From contig JAOSKM010000001.1 of the NCBI GenBank assembly GCA_027493625.1, forward strand, positions 1,021,489 through 1,085,488: DNA of 64,000 nucleotides, read 5' to 3'. The position numbers and the translations under genes are program-made. Under the pieces are notes generated by a model. It searched no databases. It had not been told where the DNA came from and saw nothing but the letters and a program-made list of their open reading frames with translations. The DNA is from Planctomycetota bacterium (lineage in GTDB: Bacteria; Planctomycetota; UBA8742; UBA2392). Positions 23,942 to 32,491 of the stretch are shown here, piece by piece. Numbering within the stretch: the stretch's first letter is position 1; every line of letters begins with the position of its first letter.

Positions 23942-25584
23942 TTACGCGCTATTTGAAGTGTGTGCTTGTACTAACAACTTAAAGTGGCGTCCACGGTGTT
24001 CGAAGTTTGTGAAGCGCTTGTTCGGCGCGTATTCATAGAAGCTGGCTGAAGCGGGCGACATCAGGAACACGTCACCGGGCTGCAAGGCGGCAAACGCCGC
24101 CTCACAGGCTTCATCATAAGTAGCGCAGCGATTCAGTGGCGCGGACATTCCTGTCCGCGCGAGCGCGGCTTCAATCGCATCCGAGTTAGCACCCTGCACG
24201 TACACGCCCTTGATGCCGGGGTGCGCGGCAATCGCGGCCGCCAACGCATCGAAACTCAGACCTTTGTCGCTGCCCCCAGCAGCAGGTGAACGCCGGACTC
24301 GAAGGCGCTCAGGCCCGCAATCGTGCTTTCCGGCGTCGTCGCAATGCTGTCGTTGAAGCAGCGCGCGCCGTTGACCTCGCCGCAGAACTCCAGCCTGTGC
24401 TCCACGCCGCGGAAGCGGCGCATGGCCCTGGCGCAGTTCTCCAGCGCGCTGAAGCCGCCCGCCAGGCCGGCCATACAGGCCGCTGCTACCGCGTTGCTCC
24501 AGTTGAATTCGCCGGGCAGGTGCAGGTCGGCGCGCTCGGCGATCTTCCAGCCGTTGGCGTGACGCGGCAGTTCTTCCCGCGCCAGCTCTTCTTCATCGAG
24601 CCGCAACGTAAACGGCACGTTCACCACCAGCTCTCCGTCGGCGCCGGAAGCCTCCACACGGCCGAAACCCTCGTGCCGGGCTTCCGGTTGAAACGCGTCG
24701 CATGCAAGCCGCGTCGAAAAGGCGTCTGCGTGCAGGCCCATGGCCAGGCAACCGGCGTCATCGGCATTGATGTAGCACCAGCTGGGCAGCAGGTCTGGGT
24801 CTGCTTGCTGCTGCTCGTCGGTCGGGTACATGGCGATGGCCGACTTGGCCCAGATGTACTCGGCCATGTCCTTGTGCCAGTCCAGATGGTTGGGCGTGAT
24901 GTTGGTGACCAGGCCGAAGTTGCAGGACTTGCGGATGCGGTGCCAGTCCTGGAGCTGGAAGCTGGACAGCTCCAGCACCACCACGTCGCGTTTGCCGATT
25001 TCATCCAGCCGGTTGATCAGCGGTTCGCCGCAATTGCCGCCCAGCCAGACACGGGGGAGGGGGTCAGACCCTCTTTTCGTACCGAAAAGAGGATCTGACC
25101 CCTTTTCGGTTCCTGGCCCCTTTTCGGTCCAGCGTCCGGCCAGCTCAGGCTGGGCGCGCTCCAGCACCTCGCACAGCATCTCGTAGCAGAGCAGCGCCGT
25201 GGTTGTCTTGCCGTTGCTGCCTGTGATGCCCACCGTGCGGGCCTCGCAGGCCTCGATGAACAGGCTCATCTCCATGGTGACTTCGGCGCCGTGGGCGCGC
25301 GCGGCCTGCAACAGCGGGTTATCGGGGCGCACGGCCGGGGAGTGAATCACCACTTCAGCGTGTTCGAAATCCTGGCGGCGGTGCTCGCCCAGGCGGAACT
25401 CGATGGGCAGGCCCTCGAGTTCTCGCATGCTGTCAGCCAGCACGTCTTCATTGCGCAGGTCGGTGACCAGCACGCGGTCACAGTAGCGCGCCAGGAACTT
25501 CGCGGCCTCGGTGCCGCCGCCAAACAGGCCCAGGCCCATCACCAGCCCGCGTTTGCCCCTGAAGCGTTCGAATGCTGCGGTCAC
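23942..25584 (-). CDS. murD: UDP-N-acetylmuramoylalanine-D-glutamate ligase, with two in-frame repeat insertions and one frameshift
   Basis: MurD adds D-Glu to UDP-MurNAc-Ala in peptidoglycan synthesis. Seen are VMGLGLFGGGTEAAKFLARY, HSPAVRPDNPLLQAA, the ATP loop VGITGSNGKTTTALLCYE, the FNWSNAVAAACMAGL segment and the ligase C-terminal MSPASASFYEYAPN. GTG 25584 is preceded by AAGGA. A missing G near 24262 breaks the frame just after HLLLG; the corrected length is about 547, some 100 residues above normal. About 25 extra residues (150-176) come from a GGGTCAGACCC-type repeat and its copies, and a second palindrome lies in the C-domain. Presence of MurD shows peptidoglycan synthesis. Confidence 0.93.
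24139..24160. repeat. Perfect palindrome GCGCGGACA-TTCC-TGTCCGCGC inside murD
   Basis: Nine-base arms with a four-base loop lie in the C-terminal domain coding sequence of murD and encode ARTGMSAP on the reverse strand. It is a different sequence family from the 25061 element but of the same short-palindrome class. Confidence 0.75.
25061..25101. repeat. GGGTCAGACCC-family palindrome inside murD
   Basis: The left arm 25061-25079 (GGGTCAGACCCTCTTTTCG) and right arm 25083-25101 are complementary except for one base, with loop TAC. Two more CCCCTTTTCGG half-copies follow up to about 25127. The inserted codons read as two GSDPL blocks and keep the murD frame open. Confidence 0.85.
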
Positions 25585-25606
25585 CTGCGAATCCTTGCGG
25601 CGCTGA

Positions 25607-26107
25607 TCAGTCCTGCCGCGGCACCCACCTGCGGCGGCCCCACAGGATCTCGTACTCGTAGCGATCCTCGGCCTTGGAAGCATATCGGTAATTCAGGGCG
25701 CGCTGGTACAGCCCATCCACGTCGGCGGGACTGGCCTTTTCCATCTCCACCCGGATCTCGTGCTCATCCACGATCACCCAGGGCGTCAGCACCTCGGCGA
25801 AGAAGTCGATCGGCGGGTACTCGTACCAGGGCGCCTCAAGCTCAATGCGGCCGCTGAGGGTTTCATAGCCCGGCTTGCGGACGGTGTATTCGCGGGTGCC
25901 GTAGAAGATGAAATTGGCGTACAGGGGGCCATCCACGTGGTTGTCGGGGCGCGTGCGCCCGATGTATTCGCCGTCGATGTAGACGTCGGCGCCCGGCGGA
26001 TCAGAGCGCACGTAAATGCGCCGCTCGACGCAGCCTGTAAGCAGCATCAGCGCCGCAAGCAATAGTGGAATCGCTGCCCTCTTCACCGCGTTGATGCTAG
26101 CGGGCAC
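25607..26107 (-). CDS. PEGA-domain lipoprotein
   Basis: A lipoprotein signal (AAIPLLLAALMLLTGC) places the mature Cys at about residue 26. It is followed by a PEGA domain (IYVRSDPPGADVYIDGEYIG) and YTVRKPGYETLSGRIEL. PEGA proteins are surface or envelope associated. The tail has several Tyr and Trp residues and ends in GRRRWVPRQD. It is located just upstream of murD on the same strand. Confidence 0.88.
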   Translation of the reverse strand: MPASINAVKRAAIPLLLAALMLLTGCVERRIYVRSDPPGADVYIDGEYIGRTRPDNHVDGPLYANFIFYGTREYTVRKPGYETLSGRIELEAPWYEYPPIDFFAEVLTPWVIVDEHEIRVEMEKASPADVDGLYQRALNYRYASKAEDRYEYEILWGRRRWVPRQD

Positions 26108-26175
26108 AAGCCGGCTGTGGAAGGTTGTACGCGGGCGTGCCGCTTGTAGAGTCTCGCCAAAGTTCAGGGGGCGCC

Positions 26176-27069
26176 ATGATCAACAAGTTCAAGCGCATCG
26201 TCGTACCGACCGATTTCAGCGATACCGCCGACACGGCCATCAAGCTGGCCACCGACCTTGCCGACTACTACGCGGCCACTCTCGACCTGGTGAACGTGGT
26301 TGACGCCACGGTGTACGCCTACGCGGGATATCCGTTCGCGTCCCTCAGCAAGGAACTCATGAGCGGCGCCGAAGAGGCCCTGAACAAGGTGAAAGTCCCG
26401 GTCAAGAACGCCAAGCTGAACCGCTACCTGCTCAGCGGCTCACCGGCGCGGGAGATTGCCGACCACGCCAAGCGCCACAAGGCCGACCTGATCGTGATCG
26501 GCACCCACGGCCACGGAGCGGTTGCCCGCTTCTTCCTGGGCAGTGTGGCGGACCGCGTGGTGCACGAGTCGGACTGCCCGGTGATCGTGACCAAAGCGCC
26601 CATGGGCAAGATCAAGCACGCCAAGAAGCGGAACAAGCCGTTCGAGCGCATCCTGTTCCCCACGGACTTCTCAGATACCTCCAAGCGCGCGCTGGACGCC
26701 GCGGTGGCCATGACCGAGGACATGGACGCCGAGCTGTTCGTGCTTCACGTGATCGACGACAGCCTGATCAGCACGCACGTCGAGGAAGAGCGTCACATCA
26801 TCCTGAAAGAGCTGCGCCGCCACGCGCTGGATGAAATGCGCAAACAGCTGCCCGCCGAGCTGATGAAGAACTTTGAGACCATCGGCGCCGTCAAACGCGG
26901 CGACCCGGGCAAGCAGATCGCTTCCTACGCAGAAACCCACCACTGTGACCTGGTAGTGATGGGCACCCACGGCCGCACCGGCGTGGAGCGAGTGCTGATC
27001 GGCAGCGTAGCCGACAAGGTAGTGCGCCGCGCCAACTGCGCCGTCTACCTGGTCCGCCCCGGCAAGTAG
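26176..27069 (+). CDS. Tandem universal stress protein (two UspA domains)
   Basis: Two UspA domains occupy residues about 1-145 and 150-297. Each begins with a conserved strand (FKRIVVPTDFSDTADTAIKL; FERILFPTDFSDTSKRALDA). Each ends with the ATP-binding loop: DLIVIGTHGHGAVARFFLGS and DLVVMGTHGRTGVERVLIGS. Both loops keep G-2x-G-9x-G(S/T), so nucleotide binding is expected in both. The ATG at 26176 follows an AGGGGG site. It acts in the cytoplasm, probably in stress resistance. Confidence 0.93.
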   Translation: MINKFKRIVVPTDFSDTADTAIKLATDLADYYAATLDLVNVVDATVYAYAGYPFASLSKELMSGAEEALNKVKVPVKNAKLNRYLLSGSPAREIADHAKRHKADLIVIGTHGHGAVARFFLGSVADRVVHESDCPVIVTKAPMGKIKHAKKRNKPFERILFPTDFSDTSKRALDAAVAMTEDMDAELFVLHVIDDSLISTHVEEERHIILKELRRHALDEMRKQLPAELMKNFETIGAVKRGDPGKQIASYAETHHCDLVVMGTHGRTGVERVLIGSVADKVVRRANCAVYLVRPGK

Positions 27070-27082
27070 CAACGCAAAAGAC

Positions 27083-27112
27083 AAACCGCCCGGGACGCCC
27101 CGGGCGGTTTTC
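27083..27112 (+). terminator. Rho-independent terminator between the Usp gene and argF'
   Basis: AAACCGCCCGGG and CCCCGGGCGGTTT form a strong GC stem followed by T residues. The A-rich left side makes it usable in both directions between these convergent genes. Confidence 0.85.
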
Positions 27113-27125
27113 GTTTGGTCTGGGT

Positions 27126-28145
27126 TCAGCTTTCGCCGAGCATCTTTACCAGCAGGGCCTTCTGGGCGTGCAGGCGGTTTTCGGCCTGCTGGTAGACCAC
27201 GCAGTCGTCGTGGTCGAGCACGCCGTCCGTGGCCACCACGTTGCGGCGGATCGGCAGGCAGTGCATGAACTTGGCGCGGCTGGTCAGCGCCATCTTTTCC
27301 TCAGTGACAGTCCAGTTTGGAAGCGTGGCGCGGTATGCGAACTCTTCTTCCATGCGGCCGTAGTGCTCGAGGCTCAGCCAGCTCTTGGCGTACACCACCT
27401 CGGCGCCGCGGAAGGCCTCGTCCTGGTCGTGCGACACTTTCACGTTGCCGCCCGTCTTGGCCGCGATCTTGCGGGCCTGCTGCATCACGGCCTCTTCAAG
27501 CTCGAACTTGCGCGGGTGCGCGACGGTGATGTCGCAGCCGCCCATGGCCGCCGCCAGCAGGAAGCTGTGCGGGACGGCCAGCGGCAGCGGCTTCACGTGC
27601 GGCGCCCAGGTCAGCACCACCTTTTTTCCGCGGGTGTTCTGGTTGAAGATTTCGCGCAGGGTCATCAGGTCGGCAAGGCCCTGGCAGGGGTGTTCGACAG
27701 CGCTTTCCAGGTTGATCAGCGGCGCGGACGCGTACTTGCTGAACGAGCTGAGGATCGGGTCCTGGCGGTCCTGCTCATAACTCTGCATGCGCGGGAAGCT
27801 GCGCACGGCCAGGATGTCGCCGTAGCGCGAGAGCACCTTGGCGGCGTCCTTGATGTGCTCGGGGCTGTTGCCGTTCATGATCACGCCCTCCTGCCACTCC
27901 AGGTTCCAGGCGTCCTGCCCCACGTTCAGCACCACGGGCTGCGCGTCCAGCTGCGCCGCGCCGATCTCGAAGCTCGTGCGCGTGCGCAGGCTGCTGTTGA
28001 AGAACAGCATGATGATGGTCTTGCCCTTCAGGCTCCAGTGGCGCTGCTCGCGCTTCATTTCGAAGGCGAGCTTCAGGATGTCGTCAATCTCGGCTGTCTC
28101 GAAATCGGCCAGTTTCAGGAAGTCGCGGCCGCGGATGTCGCTCAT
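27126..28145 (-). CDS. argF': N-acetyl- or N-succinyl-ornithine carbamoyltransferase (ArgF' type)
   Basis: This is a transcarbamylase of the acetylated arginine route, not a standard ArgF. Seen are the carbamoyl-phosphate loop SLRTRTSFE, HPCQGLADLMT, the family-specific KVVLTWAPHVKPLPLAVPHS, VVYAKSW, HCLPIRRNVVATDGVLD and QQAENRLHAQKALLVKML. At the position where acetyl-specific enzymes (Xanthomonas) have Glu92, this protein has Pro (NGNSPEHIKDAAKVL). Pro is the residue of the succinyl-specific Bacteroides enzyme, so succinylornithine may be the substrate. The alignment is from memory. No other arg gene is nearby. Confidence 0.88.
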   Translation of the reverse strand: MSDIRGRDFLKLADFETAEIDDILKLAFEMKREQRHWSLKGKTIIMLFFNSSLRTRTSFEIGAAQLDAQPVVLNVGQDAWNLEWQEGVIMNGNSPEHIKDAAKVLSRYGDILAVRSFPRMQSYEQDRQDPILSSFSKYASAPLINLESAVEHPCQGLADLMTLREIFNQNTRGKKVVLTWAPHVKPLPLAVPHSFLLAAAMGGCDITVAHPRKFELEEAVMQQARKIAAKTGGNVKVSHDQDEAFRGAEVVYAKSWLSLEHYGRMEEEFAYRATLPNWTVTEEKMALTSRAKFMHCLPIRRNVVATDGVLDHDDCVVYQQAENRLHAQKALLVKMLGES

Positions 28146-28204
28146 GTTCGTCCCCTGTCGTCTGCTTGGTATGTTCCTGCAGCCTTAGTCAGCGTCGCGC
28201 TTGC

Positions 28205-28264
28205 AGGCGTGAGGCGGGAGGCGTGAGCGTGCTGCCGCCAGACGCCTGCCGCCTCATGTGCTGT
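28205..28264. repeat. Heptamer palindrome G (GGCGTGA / GGCGGGA units)
   Basis: The left arm has AGGCGTGAGGCGGGAGGCGT, three seven-base units. The right arm has GACGCCTGCCGCCTCATG and ends in GCTGT (28260-28264), the complement of the ACAGC end of the other elements. It fills the divergent spacer between argF' and the phosphohexomutase gene. Confidence 0.75.
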
Positions 28265-28355
28265 CAGCATGCACCGCGCGCAGTGATTGTAAAGGCGCAG
28301 GCTGTGGCGTCGCGCGCGCATCGTCTTATGCTGTCGGCGCACACCGGAGAAACGC

Positions 28356-29765
28356 ATGGGATTGTTCAAGGCTTACGACGTTCGCGGCACGGTGCCGGAT
28401 CAACTCAACGCCCCCATCGCGTTCCGGATCGGCTACGGCTTCGCCAAGCTGCTGGGTGAAGACAGCGATCACCCCCGCGTCGTCGTCGGCATCGATGCCC
28501 GGCCCACCGGGCCTGAGCTGGCCGCCGCGTTCATGGACGGCCTGGCCACCGGCGGCGCGATGGCCGAATTCGTGGGCCCCTGCAGCACGCCCATGCTGTA
28601 CTGGGCCGTGGCCGGGCGCGAGCAGCCGGCCCAGGGCGGCGCCATGATCACCGCCAGCCACAACCCCGCGCGCTACAACGGCATCAAGTTCTGCCGCGAA
28701 GACGCTGTACCCATCGCCTACGACACCGGCCTGACCGAAATCGAGGAACTGGCGAAAACAGCGCCTGAGCCGCCGGCCAAATGGTCAGCCAGCCCCGGCA
28801 TTTCGCTGTTTCCCGTGGGCGAAAAGGACGAGCACCCGGTTGCCACGCCGTTCGGCCTCAGCCCCAGCGTCTTCCAAGGCTACGTGCAGCACATCCGCCG
28901 CTTCGTGAAGCGCACGCCGGATGCGCTGAAAGTCGCCGTGGACCCGGCCAACGGCATGGGCGGCATCTACCTGGGCTTCCTGCGTTCGCTGGGGCTTGAA
29001 CTGCACGTGATCAACGGCCAGCTCGACGGCAGCTTCCCCAACCACGAAGCCAACCCCAGCAAGCTCGAAAACCTGAAGCCGCTGTGTGAACTCGTGAAAT
29101 CTCGGGCTTGCCAGCTTGGCATCGCCTTCGACGGCGACGCCGACCGCGCCGTGTTCGTGGACGAAACCGGCGCGCCCGTCGGCCAGGACATGATCACCGC
29201 CCTGCTGGGCCAGGAATTGCTGAAGCGCCACAAGGGCTCGGCCGTGCTGTATGACCTGCGCAGCAGCCGCGCGGTCGCCGAGGTGGTTGAGGCTGCGGGC
29301 GGGCGCCCCCTGCGCGAGCGCGTGGGCCACAGCTACATGAAGGCCACGATGCGCAAGATCGGCTGCATTTTCGGCGGCGAGCTGGCGGGGCACTACTACT
29401 TCAAGGACAACTTCTACGCCGACAGCGCGATTATCGCGGTGGTCGAAGTGCTGAACGCCATGGGCCTGAGCGGTGAGCCGCTCTCTGAGCTGGTAAAGCC
29501 GATCAAGCGCTACGCCCAGACCGGCGAGGTCAACTTCAAGGTGAAGGAAAAGGACGAGGTGTTCGCCCGCGTGGCGGAAGCCTACAAAGACGCCAGCATC
29601 GATCACCTGGACGGCATCACCGTAAGCTATCCCGAGTGGTGGTTCAACCTGCGCGCCAGCAACACCGAACCCCTGGTGCGCCTGAACCTGGAAGCCAACA
29701 CGCGCGAGCTGCTGCTCGAGAAATTCAAGCAGGTCACCGAGCTGATCGGCCAACCCGAAGAGTAG
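28356..29765 (+). CDS. Phosphomannomutase / phosphoglucomutase
   Basis: A four-domain alpha-D-phosphohexomutase of 469 residues that interconverts hexose 1- and 6-phosphates for glycan precursor synthesis. It has the start FKAYDVRGTVPDQLN, phosphoserine loop AMITASHNPARYNGIKF, metal site GIAFDGDADRAVFVDETG, sugar-binding GGELAGHYYFKD and phosphate-binding domain 4 motif LRASNTEPLVRLNLEA. The specificity (mannose, glucose or both) is not decided by these motifs. GGAG precedes the ATG, and TATGCT at 28327-28332 is a possible -10. Confidence 0.95.
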   Translation: MGLFKAYDVRGTVPDQLNAPIAFRIGYGFAKLLGEDSDHPRVVVGIDARPTGPELAAAFMDGLATGGAMAEFVGPCSTPMLYWAVAGREQPAQGGAMITASHNPARYNGIKFCREDAVPIAYDTGLTEIEELAKTAPEPPAKWSASPGISLFPVGEKDEHPVATPFGLSPSVFQGYVQHIRRFVKRTPDALKVAVDPANGMGGIYLGFLRSLGLELHVINGQLDGSFPNHEANPSKLENLKPLCELVKSRACQLGIAFDGDADRAVFVDETGAPVGQDMITALLGQELLKRHKGSAVLYDLRSSRAVAEVVEAAGGRPLRERVGHSYMKATMRKIGCIFGGELAGHYYFKDNFYADSAIIAVVEVLNAMGLSGEPLSELVKPIKRYAQTGEVNFKVKEKDEVFARVAEAYKDASIDHLDGITVSYPEWWFNLRASNTEPLVRLNLEANTRELLLEKFKQVTELIGQPEE

Positions 29766-29780
29766 CAACGGCGAAGACCA

Positions 29781-29808
29781 AAGCCCGGGGAGCAAACCCC
29801 GGGCTTTT
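29781..29808. terminator. Terminator between convergent phosphohexomutase and baeRF genes
   Basis: AAGCCCGGGG, loop AGCAAA, CCCCGGGCTT, with TT following; it is nearly symmetrical and can serve both convergent genes. Confidence 0.85.
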
Positions 29809-29844
29809 CCGTTTGAGTCTTGCTGTGCCCCGGTTCGGGCTAAC

Positions 29845-30966
29845 TCATCCGCGGGCTGCGCAGCAGGGCGCGGCCCCGCCCAGCTTGCCGTGGAAGTCGT
29901 TGTTCTTCACGAATTCCAGCTTGGTGCCGAACTTCACGGCCGTGCGGGTGACCACTTCCTTCAGGTCCACGGTGGTGACGTCCTTGCTTTCGCAGGCGTG
30001 GCAGGTGTCAGTGTGGTCTTTGAAAATCATGCCGCAGGCGTTGCACTGGCTGCCCTGCCGGTTGAGGTCGGCAGGCAGCAGCACTTCGTAGGCCTGACCG
30101 CGCGACAGGTAAGTCAGGGTGTCTTCCAGGCCGGAAACACCCAGCGTGCTGGAGTGAATCTCGCGCACGATGCGCTCGACCTTGCTGCTCTCTTCGTCGG
30201 ATTCCGCGCTGCGGAAGTAGTCCACGGCGGTCTGCAGCAGTTCGTGGTCAGCGGCGCGGGAGTCGGCGCGCTCGCCGTCGATTACGCGGCGGGCGACGTC
30301 GGCCGTGAGGCAATCACGCAGGATGCTGCGCGACTTGTCAGGTCCGATCACCACGATGCGCTTGTAGCGGTGCTTGGAAACCAGCCCGGCCAGCGCGTCG
30401 GCCACCTCCTGGATGTGGGCGTGCTTTTCGCCCTCGATGCCGCGCTGGAAGCGCATCTGCGACCAGCCACCGCGGTGGATGCGACGGTGCACCTCGCTCT
30501 TGATCGCGCTGGTGTCCACCAGCTCGCCCAGGGCGATTTCAAAGATGCGCGCGCTGCGGCTGTCGATGGCGACCACCGCGTAGGGCTCAAACTCCTCGCC
30601 GATGAACGCGAGCTGGCTGATGAACGGGAAGCGGCGGTAAGCCACCTGGTCTTCAAACGGGATCGATGTCTCGAAGCGCTCGATCACCTTGTCGCCCTGC
30701 AGGAACAGCGCAAGGCCGATCACGTTCGGGCTCAGGTCCTGCTTGCGGATCAGCTCTACCTGCGCGATGCCCTGGCGCAGGAAGTCGATGCCGCGCTTGT
30801 CGCCGCCCAGCACGCGCTCCAGCTCGGCGGCGCGGTTCTTGATAAAGATCAGGTTTTCCTTGCGCCTGTCATGGCCGCCTTCGCGGCAGCGCAGGTAAAC
30901 AGACAACACGTGCGGATACTGTGATTCCAGAGTAGCCAGCGCCTGCAAACGACCCTTGAGGTCCAT
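29845..30966 (-). CDS. eRF1-like protein of the bacterial baeRF/VLRF1 type
   Basis: The 373-residue protein has the archaeo-eukaryotic release factor layout: an N-terminal domain (LSVYLRCREGG), a central RNase H-like domain (YAVVAIDSRSARIFEIALGE), then GGWSQMRFQRGIEGEKHAHI. In place of the GGQ peptide-release loop of eRF1 it has this GGWSQ/RFQR region, typical of bacterial members. The L7Ae-like part follows (RIVVIGPDKSRSILRD). The C-terminus carries a zinc ribbon (CNACG, CHACES). Such proteins are thought to act on stalled ribosomes or tRNA. AGGAG precedes the ATG at 30966, so the upstream 48 codons are rejected. Confidence 0.85.
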   Translation of the reverse strand: MDLKGRLQALATLESQYPHVLSVYLRCREGGHDRRKENLIFIKNRAAELERVLGGDKRGIDFLRQGIAQVELIRKQDLSPNVIGLALFLQGDKVIERFETSIPFEDQVAYRRFPFISQLAFIGEEFEPYAVVAIDSRSARIFEIALGELVDTSAIKSEVHRRIHRGGWSQMRFQRGIEGEKHAHIQEVADALAGLVSKHRYKRIVVIGPDKSRSILRDCLTADVARRVIDGERADSRAADHELLQTAVDYFRSAESDEESSKVERIVREIHSSTLGVSGLEDTLTYLSRGQAYEVLLPADLNRQGSQCNACGMIFKDHTDTCHACESKDVTTVDLKEVVTRTAVKFGTKLEFVKNNDFHGKLGGAAPCCAARG

Positions 30967-31059
30967 CGATTTCTCCTGACGGCCAGTTGGCGGGCGGAGA
31001 GGATAGTCAAAGCTGCCCCGAGTGCAAACGGGGACTGGCATGAACTCATCCAAAACCGC

Positions 31060-31065
31060 TATATT
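31060..31065 (+). promoter_or_regulatory. TATATT -10 element nine bases before the lipA start (possible leaderless mRNA)
   Basis: TATATT ends nine bases before the ATG at 31075 and no Shine-Dalgarno sequence is present between them, so transcription would begin at or beside the start codon. The -35 region is weak. Confidence 0.4.
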
Positions 31066-31074
31066 CGCGGAATC

Positions 31075-31962
31075 ATGAACGCAGCCAACGCTGAACCCGC
31101 ACCACGCCAACGCCGCCTGCCGCCATGGCTGAAACGGCCGTTGCCCCGCAGCCGCGGCCAGAAATCACTGGACGAGCTGCTTGACCACCAGCGGCTGCAC
31201 ACCGTGTGCGAAGAGGCGAACTGCCCCAACAAGGCGCAGTGCTTCACCCATGGCACGGCCACTTTCATGATCCTGGGTGACACCTGCACCCGCCGCTGCC
31301 AGTTCTGCAGCGTGAAGTCAGGCCGTCCGCCCAACCCGCCTGATCCTGACGAGCCCCGGCGCCTGGCGGAGACCGCGTCCGCCATGAAGCTTTCCCACGT
31401 GGTGGTGACCAGCGTGGACCGCGACGACCTGGCCGACGGCGGCAGCGCCCACTGGGCAGCCGTGGTTGCGGCACTCAAGGCGTCATTGCCGGAAGCGACC
31501 ATCGAGGTGCTGACGCCCGATTTCCAGGGAAAGCCCGAGCAGATCCAGCGCGTCGTGGACGCCGGTCCGCGCATCTTCAACCACAACATCGAGACCGTGC
31601 CGTCGCTGTACCGCAGCATCCAGCCCGGCAGCGTGTACCAGCGCAGCCTGGCCGTGCTGGCGCGCGTCAAGCAGGTCGCGCCGACCATGACCACCAAGAG
31701 CGGCCTGATGGTCGGCCTCGGCGAAACGCGCGAAGAGGTCAGCGCAGTTCTGCGCGACCTGCGCGCGGCCGGCGTGGACATGCTGACCGTCGGGCAGTAC
31801 CTGAAACCGGAGCCAGGCCTGGCCGAAGTGAAACGCTACTACGAACCCCGTGAATTCGATGAAATCCGTGATGAAGCACTGGCACTAGGCTTCCCCAAGG
31901 TGGCCAGCGGCCCATTCGTGCGCAGCAGCTACAATGCCAAAGAGCAGTACCTGCTTGGTTGA
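31075..31962 (+). CDS. lipA: Lipoyl synthase
   Basis: This radical SAM enzyme inserts two sulfurs into octanoyl groups on lipoyl domains. Both Fe-S clusters are coordinated: the auxiliary [12 protein letters not shown] and the radical [11 protein letters not shown]. Also present are [15 protein letters not shown], the [10 protein letters not shown] substrate region and the C-terminal [15 protein letters not shown] with the Ser that ligates the auxiliary cluster. The length of 295 is normal. No lipB is nearby. Confidence 0.98.
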   Translation: MNAANAEPAPRQRRLPPWLKRPLPRSRGQKSLDELLDHQRLHTVCEEANCPNKAQCFTHGTATFMILGDTCTRRCQFCSVKSGRPPNPPDPDEPRRLAETASAMKLSHVVVTSVDRDDLADGGSAHWAAVVAALKASLPEATIEVLTPDFQGKPEQIQRVVDAGPRIFNHNIETVPSLYRSIQPGSVYQRSLAVLARVKQVAPTMTTKSGLMVGLGETREEVSAVLRDLRAAGVDMLTVGQYLKPEPGLAEVKRYYEPREFDEIRDEALALGFPKVASGPFVRSSYNAKEQYLLG

Positions 31963-31976
31963 GCCGGCGGTGGTTG

Positions 31977-32015
31977 AACAGCAAATTTCCAATAACCAAT
32001 TTCCAATTACCAATG
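31977..32015. repeat. Heptamer element C (half element, ATTTCCA / ATTACCA units)
   Basis: AACAGCAAATTTCCAATAAC opens a run of seven-base units ending in ATTACCAATG, starting 14 bases after the lipA stop codon. It matches arm B at 20479. The right arm is degenerate or missing (GATTGGC, AGGGTTG, ATTGGGA follow to about 32036). Confidence 0.8.
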
Positions 32016-32057
32016 CGATTGGCAGGGTTGATTGGGATCCTCGTCCGAAGGGCAAGC

Positions 32058-32489
32058 ATGGCGACAGACAACAAAGAACGGCCGATACGGGTGCTGGTGG
32101 CCAAGGCCGGTTTGGACGGCCATGACCGGGGCGCGAAAATCGTAGCCGCCAGCCTTCGTGACTCTGGCATGGAAGTGATCTACACCGGTCTGCGCCAGAC
32201 GCCGGAGATGATCGTGCATGCCGCGATCCAGGAGGACGCCGACGCGATCGGCCTCAGCAGCCTGTCCGGCGCGCACATGACGCTGTTCCCGCGCGTGCTG
32301 GAGCTGCTGAAACAGCAGCACGCGCAGGGAATGCTGCTGTTTGGGGGAGGCGTTATCCCCGAGAAAGACGTTCAAGAGCTTTTGAAACTAGGCGTCGGAC
32401 GGCTGTTCGGCCCCGGTACAGACACACGCGAGATCGCAAAGTACCTGAACGAAGAAGTTCCCAAACGGCGCGCGAAACAGGAGGTTTGA
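32058..32489 (+). CDS. B12-binding C-terminal (small) subunit of methylmalonyl-CoA mutase type
   Basis: The 143 residues are a single cobalamin-binding domain: [20 protein letters not shown] with the DxHxxG base-off loop, then [20 protein letters not shown] and the nucleotide-tail pocket [12 protein letters not shown]. Split mutases encode this domain apart from the catalytic TIM barrel. No catalytic subunit is in the window, so the exact mutase is not fixed. The start at 32058 excludes codons that belong to the upstream repeat. It overlaps the SD of sppA, suggesting coupling. Confidence 0.93.
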   Translation: MATDNKERPIRVLVAKAGLDGHDRGAKIVAASLRDSGMEVIYTGLRQTPEMIVHAAIQEDADAIGLSSLSGAHMTLFPRVLELLKQQHAQGMLLFGGGVIPEKDVQELLKLGVGRLFGPGTDTREIAKYLNEEVPKRRAKQEV

Positions 32490-32491
32490 CC

